This document shows, in pieces, positions 1-4,592 of a DNA stretch of 5,353 nucleotides. Every line of letters starts with the position of its first letter. The first letter of the stretch is position 1. Where the stretch lies: NCBI GenBank assembly GCA_900765105.1, contig CAAFQM010000031.1, positions 1 through 5,353 of the forward strand, given 5' to 3'. This DNA is from an uncultured Faecalibacterium sp. Lineage in GTDB: Bacteria > Bacillota > Clostridia > Oscillospirales > Ruminococcaceae. Made by a program: the position numbers and the translations under genes. The notes under the pieces are model-generated. The model had not been told where the DNA came from, did not search any database, and saw only the letters and a list, made by a program, of their open reading frames with translations.

Positions 1-84
1 GGGGAAGCGGCTGTCAGCAACAACAACACGATAGAAGGGAGCCTTCTTGGCGCCGACGCGGCGCAGACGAATCTTAACTGCCAT
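1..84 (-). CDS. rpsP: 30S ribosomal protein S16 (N-terminal part; gene continues past the left edge)
   Basis: Only the first 28 codons are in the window. The translation begins MAVKIRLRRVGAKKAPFYRV and continues VVADSRFP, which matches the highly conserved N-terminus of bacterial S16, including the basic KIRLRR strand and the KKAPFYR segment that contacts 16S rRNA. S16 is a small-subunit protein needed for 30S assembly. The ATG at 84-82 is preceded by a strong Shine-Dalgarno GGAGG (98-94) with a 9-nt spacer, which fixes the start. The gene is the third of the ylxM-ffh-rpsP cluster and lies 93 nt after the ffh stop codon. In many Firmicutes the genes after it are a KH-domain protein, rimM, trmD and rplS, but none of these can be seen here. 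Identity is very secure despite the truncation. Confidence 0.95.
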   Translation of the reverse strand, partial: MAVKIRLRRVGAKKAPFYRVVVADSRFP

Positions 85-93
85 GGTAAATAT

Positions 94-98
94 CCTCC
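94..98 (-). promoter_or_regulatory. Ribosome binding site of rpsP
   Basis: GGAGG read on the minus strand, 9 nt upstream of the rpsP ATG. It is a near-perfect anti-16S match, stronger than the site in front of ylxM, and fits the high expression expected of a ribosomal protein. Confidence 0.85.
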
Positions 99-118
99 AG
101 AAAATTGTTTTTGTGCAG

Positions 119-162
119 CCCTTGCGGGCGCATGTTGATTATATTCTACAAACCCGCAAGGG
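119..162 (-). other. Hairpin between ffh and rpsP (10-bp perfect stem, 24-nt loop)
   Basis: CCCTTGCGGG at 119-128 and CCCGCAAGGG at 153-162 are exact reverse complements separated by 24 nt. On the operon transcript the stem would form 16 nt after the ffh stop. The sequence following it is CTGCACAAAAACAA, without a T-run, so it is not a classical intrinsic terminator. The loop holds a perfect TATAAT on the minus strand (143-138). Likely roles are mRNA processing or protection of the rpsP message, or a weak attenuator that lets rpsP be expressed differently from ffh. The structure is directly visible; the role is inference. Confidence 0.6.
138..143 (-). promoter_or_regulatory. Possible internal -10 box for rpsP
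   Basis: A perfect TATAAT on the minus strand, 53 nt upstream of the rpsP ATG. At spacings of 16-18 bp the sequence is only ACCCCC, AACCCC or CAACCC, so no recognisable -35 box is present, and there is no extended TGn. It may be an internal promoter giving extra rpsP transcription, or simply chance in a short AT-rich gap. Low confidence. Confidence 0.25.
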
Positions 163-177
163 GGTTGTATCCAGAAA

Positions 178-1533
178 TTATTTCAGGCCCCGGAATGCAT
201 TGGGATTGCCCATCATGCCGCCCAGACGGCGGGCAAAACCCTTGGGACTCTTCTTGAACTGCTTCATCATCTTCTGCATCATCTCAAACTGCTTGAGCAG
301 CTTGTTGACGTCTGCCACCGTGGTGCCGCTGCCTGCGGCGATGCGGCGCTTACGCTTGGGGTTGATGATGGATGGCTTTTCGCGCTCTTCCTTGGTCATG
401 GAATAGATCATGGCCTCGATGCGGTCAAAGGCTTTTTCATCGATCTGGCTAGGGTCGATGCCATTGCCGCCGGGCAGCATGCTCAGCATGGCACCCGCGC
501 CGCCCATCTTGCGGATCTGTGCGAACTGGTCCAGCATGTCGTTCATGTCGAACTTGTTCTCCATCATCCGCTTTGCAGTCTCTTCGGCGGCCTTTTCGTC
601 AGCGGTCTCCTGCGCACGTTCAATGAGGCTCAGCACATCACCCATGCCCAGAATACGGCTTGCCATGCGGTCGGGATGGAACACATCCAGATCGTCCAGC
701 TTTTCGCCGGTGCCCTGGAACTTGATGGGCTTGCCTGTAACAGCCAGCACCGAAAGGGCTGCACCGCCGCGGGTGTCGCCGTCGGTCTTGGTCAGGATGA
801 TGCCGTCGATGCCGACCTTCTCGTTGAAGGTCTTGGCAACATTCACGGCGTCCTGACCTGCCATGGCGTCCACCACCAGCAAGGTCTCGTCCACAGGAAC
901 AGCTTCCTTGATATCCACCAGTTCCTGCATGAGCACATCATCGATCTGCAGACGGCCGGCGGTATCGAGGATCACGATATCATTGCCGTAATCCTTTGCA
1001 TGTGCCAACGCCTTGCGGGCGATCTCCGGGGGCTTAGCACCCGGCAGAGTGAACACCTCTGCGCCCGCCTGTTTGCCCACCACCTGCAGCTGATTGATAG
1101 CTGCAGGGCGGTAAATATCGCAGGCCACCAGAATGGGGCGGCGGCCCTGTTTGATGAAGTATTTGGCAAGCTTTGCCGCATGGGTGGTTTTACCGTTACC
1201 CTGCAGGCCGCAGAGCATAATGATCGTCTGGCCTTTGTTCTTGATGTTCAGGCGGGCCGCTTCGCTGCCGCCCATCAGGGCAACCAGCTCTTCGTTGACG
1301 ATCTTGACCACCTGCTGGGCGGGGGTCAGGCTTTCCATGACCTCCTGCCCCATGGCGCGCTCGGACACCTTTGCGCAGAAGTCCTTTGCCACTTTGTAGT
1401 TGACATCGGCTTCCAGCAGGGCCATGCGCACCTCGCGCATCGCTGCCTTGATATCTGCCTCGGTCAGTTTGCCGTGGCCGCGCAGCTTTTTGAACACACC
1501 GGCAAGGCGGTCGGTCAGGGATTCAAATGCCAT
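178..1533 (-). CDS. ffh: Signal recognition particle GTPase Ffh (SRP54)
   Basis: Full-length protein of 451 residues, the usual size for bacterial Ffh. It binds SRP RNA and signal peptides of nascent proteins and, with the receptor FtsY, delivers ribosomes to the membrane. The N domain covers about residues 1-95. The GTPase G domain shows G1 GLQGNGKTT (109-117), DIYRPAA (139-145), DTAGR (190-194), TKTDGD (248-253) and the closing GTGEKLDDL (274-282). The methionine-rich M domain (about 325-430) carries the RNA-binding SGTTVADVNKLLKQF segment (402-416) and a Met-rich helix (418-424). A short basic tail, KGFARRLGGMMGNP, follows. The ATG is preceded by AAAGGAG (1549-1543), an excellent Shine-Dalgarno. 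The gene starts 24 nt after the ylxM stop, so the two are surely co-transcribed. Small oddities are Asn in the P-loop (GNGKTT) and Gln273 in the SRP54 signature; both leave the GTPase motifs intact. Confidence 0.98.
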   Translation of the reverse strand: MAFESLTDRLAGVFKKLRGHGKLTEADIKAAMREVRMALLEADVNYKVAKDFCAKVSERAMGQEVMESLTPAQQVVKIVNEELVALMGGSEAARLNIKNKGQTIIMLCGLQGNGKTTHAAKLAKYFIKQGRRPILVACDIYRPAAINQLQVVGKQAGAEVFTLPGAKPPEIARKALAHAKDYGNDIVILDTAGRLQIDDVLMQELVDIKEAVPVDETLLVVDAMAGQDAVNVAKTFNEKVGIDGIILTKTDGDTRGGAALSVLAVTGKPIKFQGTGEKLDDLDVFHPDRMASRILGMGDVLSLIERAQETADEKAAEETAKRMMENKFDMNDMLDQFAQIRKMGGAGAMLSMLPGGNGIDPSQIDEKAFDRIEAMIYSMTKEEREKPSIINPKRKRRIAAGSGTTVADVNKLLKQFEMMQKMMKQFKKSPKGFARRLGGMMGNPNAFRGLK

Positions 1534-1542
1534 TGTACGGTG

Positions 1543-1549
1543 CTCCTTT
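1543..1549 (-). promoter_or_regulatory. Ribosome binding site of ffh
   Basis: AAAGGAG on the minus strand, 9 nt upstream of the ffh ATG and within the 24-nt gap after the ylxM stop codon. It supports the start chosen for ffh and independent loading of ribosomes on it. Confidence 0.8.
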
Positions 1550-1557
1550 CGTAGTTG

Positions 1558-1938
1558 TCAGCTCTCGTTTGCTTCGTCGATGGAACGGATCAGCTCCAGC
1601 ATCTTTGTCAGCTGGGCGGTGTACTCGGTGGTGGTCAGCCCGCCAGGGCCGGTGCACTCGAACCGGGCATCGATGACCATCTGTTCCAGCTCTTCCAGCT
1701 TCTGCTGCACCCGGCGGTAGCGCGCCGCAAACCCGACCTTTTCTTCCAGCTCCCGCAGTGCGTTCTCTCCATGCTTGATGGTGTCCCGCGCACCCTGCCG
1801 GGTGATGCCGAAGTTTTCGCCGATCTCACTCAGCGAAAGATCATCATTATAATATTGGCGCAGCATTTCGCGCTGTTTTTCGGTCAGCGCATCGCCGTAA
1901 AAGTCGAGCAGATAGCCCATTTCCAGATCTTTTGCCAT
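1558..1938 (-). CDS. ylxM: YlxM/p13-family SRP-associated helix-turn-helix protein
   Basis: A 126-residue protein of the UPF0122/YlxM family, whose members lie directly upstream of ffh in Firmicutes and Mollicutes. Residues about 18-68 form a sigma-70 region-4-like helix-turn-helix: LTEKQREMLRQYYNDDLSLSEIGENF then GITRQGARDTIKHGENAL (shown in two parts). A charged, probably coiled-coil tail follows (about 60-90 and 105-124). In other Gram-positives YlxM is reported to associate with the SRP and modulate its GTPase; the DNA-binding-like fold has no proven target that I can cite. The first ATG (1938) has GGGGG seven nt upstream (1950-1946); Met7 at 1920 is an alternative start with less support. 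It is the first gene of the operon, under the promoter at 2007-2035, and ends 24 nt before ffh. Confidence 0.92.
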   Translation of the reverse strand: MAKDLEMGYLLDFYGDALTEKQREMLRQYYNDDLSLSEIGENFGITRQGARDTIKHGENALRELEEKVGFAARYRRVQQKLEELEQMVIDARFECTGPGGLTTTEYTAQLTKMLELIRSIDEANES

Positions 1939-1945
1939 CGCCTGA

Positions 1946-1950
1946 CCCCC
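1946..1950 (-). promoter_or_regulatory. Ribosome binding site of ylxM (GC-rich)
   Basis: GGGGG inside a CCGGGGGTCAGG stretch on the minus strand, 7 nt before the ATG at 1938. It is a less canonical Shine-Dalgarno than those of ffh or rpsP, but it is the only purine run at the right distance and it favours Met1 over Met7. Confidence 0.5.
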
Positions 1951-1960
1951 GGTGCATTCC

Positions 1961-2000
1961 CTTCGCTTTCGAGAAGTGATGTAAAGGTTTTTTGCTTTAC
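1961..2000 (-). promoter_or_regulatory. Two small hairpins in the ylxM-ffh-rpsP mRNA leader
   Basis: The first is GTAAAG (2000-1995), an 8-nt A-rich loop, and CTTTAC (1986-1981). It would lie at the very 5' end of the mRNA, given a start about 7 nt past the -10 box. The second spans 1976-1961: CTTC and GAAG close around one T/C mismatch and a C-G pair capped by a GAAA (GNRA-type) tetraloop. Both complementarities are visible in the sequence. A role in message stability or translational control is inference. Confidence 0.45.
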
Positions 2001-2006
2001 GGATGA

Positions 2007-2035
2007 AGTATAGCAGAACCCGTTCCCCCTGTCAA
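2007..2035 (-). promoter_or_regulatory. Sigma-A promoter of the ylxM-ffh-rpsP operon
   Basis: On the minus strand a perfect -35 box TTGACA (2035-2030) is followed by a 17-bp spacer and the -10 box TATACT (2012-2007), with an extended-10 TGC immediately before it (2015-2013). AT-rich sequence upstream of the -35 (about 2050-2085) could act as an UP element. Transcription should start near 2000, leaving a leader of about 62 nt before ylxM. This is the clearest promoter in the window and indicates that the operon begins at ylxM rather than being read through from ftsY or smc as in some Bacilli. Confidence 0.85.
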
Positions 2036-2065
2036 GGGGATTCTGGAGATTTTTCTGAAAAAAGC

Positions 2066-2096
2066 GGCAAAATTTCGCTGTTTTTGCCAAACTGGC
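2066..2096. repeat. Short inverted repeats between the divergent promoters
   Basis: GGCAAAA (2066-2072) and TTTTGCC (2082-2088) are a 7-bp inverted repeat with a 9-bp gap. GCCA-AAC-TGGC (2086-2096) is an overlapping short palindrome ending 2 bp before the rightward -35 box. They sit between the two -35 boxes, where an operator could control either direction. They are short enough to be chance; no regulator is identifiable. Confidence 0.25.
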
Positions 2097-2098
2097 GC

Positions 2099-2128
2099 TT
2101 GACGCGCAGGGGGCTTTTGCGTTAGGAT
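2099..2128 (+). promoter_or_regulatory. Probable promoter of the cysteine-synthase-like gene
   Basis: TTGACG (2099-2104; five of six to consensus) and TAGGAT (2123-2128; four of six) separated by 18 bp. Transcription would start near 2135, giving a leader of about 68 nt to the GTG at 2203. It is divergent from the SRP-operon promoter, with 63 bp between the two -35 boxes. It is weaker than that promoter by inspection. The downstream MATE gene probably depends on it too. Confidence 0.5.
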
Positions 2129-2151
2129 ATGAGTGCGTTGTATTCCAGATG

Positions 2152-2184
2152 CCCTCTCAGCCTTGTGTTGGGAGGGTCATTTTT
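2152..2184 (+). promoter_or_regulatory. Leader hairpin with trailing T-run, possible attenuator
   Basis: CCCTCTCA (2152-2159) pairs with TGGGAGGG (2169-2176) around a 9-nt loop; one T-G wobble is included. TCA and five T residues follow (2180-2184). The arrangement resembles a weak intrinsic terminator placed between the promoter and the coding start. The left arm can alternatively pair with the Shine-Dalgarno AGGGGG at 2190-2195, so the two structures would exclude each other. No ligand-binding fold or T-box signature was recognised. Structure is seen; function is inference. Confidence 0.35.
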
Positions 2185-2187
2185 CCG

Positions 2188-2196
2188 AAAGGGGGG
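2188..2196 (+). promoter_or_regulatory. Ribosome binding site that sets the GTG start at 2203
   Basis: AAAGGGGGG ends 6 nt before GTG 2203, whereas the in-frame ATG at 2149 has no purine-rich site in front of it. The GTG start also gives a protein whose N-terminus lines up with cysteine synthases. The site lies in the loop and arms of a tiny GAAAG-GGGGG-CTTTC inverted repeat (2187-2201). Confidence 0.7.
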
Positions 2197-2202
2197 CTTT
2201 CC

Positions 2203-3117
2203 GTGCCGATCTACCCGAACTTTTATCAGACGCTTACCGCCTGCCCTATCGTGGAGCTGCGGGGCTATGCTGCGGCCTGCGGGCTGAAGGGGCGCCTGTA
2301 TGCATATCTGGATTTTTCCGGTCCCACCGGCACGGCCCGCGACGGTCTGGCCGAAGGGATGCTGGCACTGGCCATTGAGAAAAAGAAGCTTTTGCCCGGC
2401 CAGCCCATCATTGAAGCGGCATCCGGCCCCTTTGCCGCTGCCCTGACGCTGGCGGGGCTTACCGCCGGGCATCCGGTGGTCTTGGTCATGCCGGAGGACG
2501 CCCCTGCCCTGCGGCAGGAGACCCTTTTGCGGCTGGGTGCCCAGATCCGGCACAGCCCCGCCCGCAGCGGTGCCGCCGGTGCACGGCGGCTTGCCGCACA
2601 GACTGCCGCTGCCAACCACTGGTACGACATGAACTGGCTGGCCAACGACGATAACCCGGAATACCACCGGCGTGTTACCGGCCCGGCCATCGTGCAGTCC
2701 ATCGCCCGGGAAGGCAAGAGCCTTGTGGATGCCATCGTCATCGGCGTGGGCAGCGGCGGCACCGTGACCGGTGTGGGCGAGACCATCAAGGCGTGGACGA
2801 ACGACGTCCGTATTGCAGCGGTGGAGCCATACGAATCTCAGGCGTTAAGCGGCGGGCTGACCGGCCCCCATGGCATCAGCGACCTCGGCTACGGCTTCGT
2901 GCCGGAGAACTACAACTCCTATGTGGTGGACAATGTTGTGGCCGTGAATACCACCGACGCCCAGCGGGCTGCACAGAACGTGCTGCGCACGGATGCCATT
3001 CCTGCCACGGTCGCTTCCGGCGCGGTGCTGCAGGCAGCCGCCCAGCTCATCCATGTCGGTGCCAGCCGTTCCGCCCTTGCCGTCCTGCCCGGTCGGCAGT
3101 TTATCAATACCTTATAA
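2203..3117 (+). CDS. Cysteine-synthase-fold protein lacking the PLP-binding lysine (probable pseudoenzyme)
   Basis: 304 residues from the GTG start, the usual length of O-acetylserine sulfhydrylase (CysK) and related fold-type II PLP enzymes. It follows that family along its whole length: PNFYQTLTACPIVEL (5-19), AIEKKKLLPGQPIIEAASG (57-75), NPEYHRRVTGPAI (151-163), the glycine-rich phosphate loop GVGSGGTVTGVG (181-192), AVEPYESQALSGG (206-218), GPHGISDLGYGFVPE (221-235) and ASGA (271-274). The catalytic N-P-x-x-S-V-K-D-R segment reads G-P-T-G-T-A-R-D-G (40-48), so the Schiff-base lysine is Arg46 (CGC, 2338-2340). The substrate loop S-G-N-T-G is S-G-P-F-A (74-78), and the terminal P-D-S-G-E-R motif is reduced to PGRQF. 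Ordinary cysteine synthesis is therefore doubtful; a regulatory or binding role is possible, but unproven. The reading frame is intact, so it is not a decayed gene. It has its own promoter and precedes the MATE exporter by 73 nt. Confidence 0.85.
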   Translation: MPIYPNFYQTLTACPIVELRGYAAACGLKGRLYAYLDFSGPTGTARDGLAEGMLALAIEKKKLLPGQPIIEAASGPFAAALTLAGLTAGHPVVLVMPEDAPALRQETLLRLGAQIRHSPARSGAAGARRLAAQTAAANHWYDMNWLANDDNPEYHRRVTGPAIVQSIAREGKSLVDAIVIGVGSGGTVTGVGETIKAWTNDVRIAAVEPYESQALSGGLTGPHGISDLGYGFVPENYNSYVVDNVVAVNTTDAQRAAQNVLRTDAIPATVASGAVLQAAAQLIHVGASRSALAVLPGRQFINTL

Positions 3118-3190
3118 TATAAACACCGCCGGGGTCAGCGTCCTGGCAGCTTTCTGTATTTTGTTCAGAAGAAAGGAATCCCGTATCCCC

Positions 3191-4519
3191 ATGACAAACG
3201 ATATGACCAAAGGAGCCATCACGCCGCTCCTGATCCGCTTTACCATCCCGCTGGTGCTGGGCAATCTGTTCCAGCTCACCTACAACGCCGCCGACAGCAT
3301 CATCGTGGGCAAATTCGTCGGCGAAGCCGCCCTTGCCGCTGTCGGCACCTCCAACCCGCTCATGACCCTTGCCATCCTGTTCATCAACGGCATGTGTCTG
3401 GGTGCCGGCATCCTCGTCAGCACCGCATTCGGTGCAGGCGACACCAAACTGGTGGAACGGCAGGGCTCCACCACCGCCATTGCCGGCACGTTGTTCTCGC
3501 TGACGTTCTCGGCACTGTGCGTCATTCTGGCCAACCCCCTGCTGCGCCTGCTGCAGGTGCCCGCCGATATCCTGCCTATCGCGGTAAACTACCTTCGCAT
3601 CGTGTTCGCGGGACTGATCTTCACCTTCTTCTATAATTTTCTCGCTGCCACCATGCGTGCACTGGGCGACAGCAAAAGCGCCCTGTATTTTCTGATGATC
3701 AGCGCCGTGCTGAACATCGGCGGCGACCTGTTCTTTGTGCAGGCGCTTGGCTGGGGCAGCGAGGGCTGTGCCCTGTCCACCGTCCTCAGCGAGGCCATGT
3801 GCTGTGTGCTGTGCGTGCTGTACATCCGCTGGAAAGTTCCCGTGCTGCAGCTGGGCCGCCGTTGGCTGGTATTCGACGGCAGTCTGCTGCGCAAAACCGT
3901 CAGCTACGGCTGGGCCAGCGCCATGCAGCAGGCCACCGTGCAGCTGGGTAAGATCGCTGTTCAGGCCATCGTGAACACCATGGGTGTCAACGCCATGGCA
4001 GCCTTTACCGCTGCTTCCCGCATCGATGACTTTGCCTATACCCCGCAGCAGAACATCGGCCACGCCATGACCACTCTCATGGCACAGAACAAGGGTGCCG
4101 GCAAACATGACCGTGTGAATCAGGGCTTCCACTGCGGTATGCGCATTGAGGCTGTCTACGGCATCCTGATCGCCGTGGTGTGCTTTGCCGGTGCACCCGC
4201 CATCATGAAGATGTTTGTCACCGATCCGGCTGTCATCGAGCTGGGCGTGCGCTTCCTGCGCACCGTCTCGCTGTTCTACCTGATGCCTGCCTTCACCAAC
4301 GGCATTCAGGGCTTCTTCCGCGGCATCGGCGATCTGCAGGTCACGCTGGTGTCCAGTACCATCAATATGGTGGGCCGCGTAGTCGCTGCCGCCGTGTTCG
4401 TGCTGTGGTGGAAGATGGAGATCGAAGCCCTGCCCTACAGCTATGTTTTCGGCTGGGCGCTGATGCTTCTCTACGAAGTGCCCATGCTGGTGCGCTACCT
4501 GCGCAGCCATGAGATGTGA
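3191..4519 (+). CDS. MATE-family efflux transporter
   Basis: 442 residues, typical of MATE exporters, which use a Na+ or H+ gradient to expel drugs, dyes or metabolites through 12 membrane helices. The opening segment TPLLIRFTIPLVLGNLFQLT (11-30) and YNAADSIIVGKFVGEAALAA (31-50) are family hallmarks. The two lobes repeat: MRALGDSKSALYFLMISAVL (155-174) matches FRGIGDLQVTLVSSTINMVG (376-395), and the N-lobe segment at 31-52 corresponds to VNTMGVNAMAAFTAASRIDD (261-280). A hydrophilic loop around residues 215-235 links the lobes. The ATG at 3191 follows AAAGGA (3172-3177) with a longish 13-nt spacer; Met5 at 3203 is an alternative. The frame is open further upstream, but that part overlaps the previous gene. 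No convincing promoter is seen in the 73-nt gap, so co-transcription with the cysteine-synthase-like gene is likely. Substrate cannot be told. Confidence 0.93.
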   Translation: MTNDMTKGAITPLLIRFTIPLVLGNLFQLTYNAADSIIVGKFVGEAALAAVGTSNPLMTLAILFINGMCLGAGILVSTAFGAGDTKLVERQGSTTAIAGTLFSLTFSALCVILANPLLRLLQVPADILPIAVNYLRIVFAGLIFTFFYNFLAATMRALGDSKSALYFLMISAVLNIGGDLFFVQALGWGSEGCALSTVLSEAMCCVLCVLYIRWKVPVLQLGRRWLVFDGSLLRKTVSYGWASAMQQATVQLGKIAVQAIVNTMGVNAMAAFTAASRIDDFAYTPQQNIGHAMTTLMAQNKGAGKHDRVNQGFHCGMRIEAVYGILIAVVCFAGAPAIMKMFVTDPAVIELGVRFLRTVSLFYLMPAFTNGIQGFFRGIGDLQVTLVSSTINMVGRVVAAAVFVLWWKMEIEALPYSYVFGWALMLLYEVPMLVRYLRSHEM

Positions 4520-4521
4520 AA

Positions 4522-4534
4522 CCCTCTCAGAGGG
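4522..4534 (+). other. Small hairpin just after the MATE stop codon
   Basis: CCCTC-TCA-GAGGG, a perfect 5-bp stem beginning 3 nt after the TGA. No T-run follows. It may add 3'-end stability ahead of the main terminator. Its CCCTCTCAG start is shared with the leader hairpin at 2152-2160. Confidence 0.35.
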
Positions 4535-4544
4535 AGTTACACAA

Positions 4545-4584
4545 AAATGCCGCCGCATCCAAACGATGCAGCGGCATTTCTTTT
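4545..4584. terminator. Bidirectional intrinsic terminator between MATE and prs
   Basis: AAATGCCGC (4545-4553) pairs with GCGGCATTT (4571-4579). After one C/A mismatch, GCATC (4555-4559) pairs with GATGC (4565-4569) around a CAAAC loop. On the plus strand the stem ends in TTTCTTTTG; on the minus strand it ends in TTTTTGTG. It begins 25 nt after the MATE stop, and its right stem arm lies 13 nt from the prs stop. One structure therefore serves both converging genes. Confidence 0.9.
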
Positions 4585-4592
4585 GCAAAAGA

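Noticed and set aside
119..162. The ffh-rpsP hairpin as an intrinsic terminator
   Set aside because: Neither strand shows a T-run directly after the stem, and rpsP would be cut off from its operon.
676..1554. Open frame (292 codons) antisense to ffh
   Set aside because: It is a shadow of the strongly conserved Ffh coding frame. No Shine-Dalgarno or family resemblance was seen.
1884..2090. Minus-strand frame of 68 codons overlapping the ylxM start
   Set aside because: It would start upstream of the mapped-by-eye promoter, runs through the promoter and leader, and is in a different frame from YlxM. No family match.
2149..2202. ATG 2149 as start of the cysteine-synthase-like gene, adding 18 residues
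   Set aside because: No ribosome binding site precedes it, it lies at the edge of the leader hairpin, and the extra residues do not match the family. GTG 2203 has a strong site and the right N-terminus.
1939..2202. SRP RNA (ffs), tRNA or known riboswitch in the divergent intergenic region
   Set aside because: No SRP Alu or GNAR-type long helix, no tRNA cloverleaf and no riboswitch core could be found; only promoters and short hairpins.
2338..2340. Sequencing error or frameshift as the cause of the missing PLP lysine
   Set aside because: The frame and similarity are unbroken on both sides, CGC differs from lysine codons at more than one base, and other catalytic motifs are changed as well.
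3113..3118. TATAAT overlapping the stop of the cysteine-synthase-like gene as a MATE promoter
   Set aside because: The -10 is perfect, but at 16-18 bp upstream there is only GGTCGG, CGGTCG or CCGGTC, and no extended TGn. Not enough to call a promoter.
3104..4588. Long open frame (494 codons) antisense to the MATE gene
   Set aside because: It is His-, Gln- and Gly-rich with no recognisable domain and lies wholly opposite a well-supported transporter. It spans the terminator, and GC-rich third positions commonly create such antisense frames.
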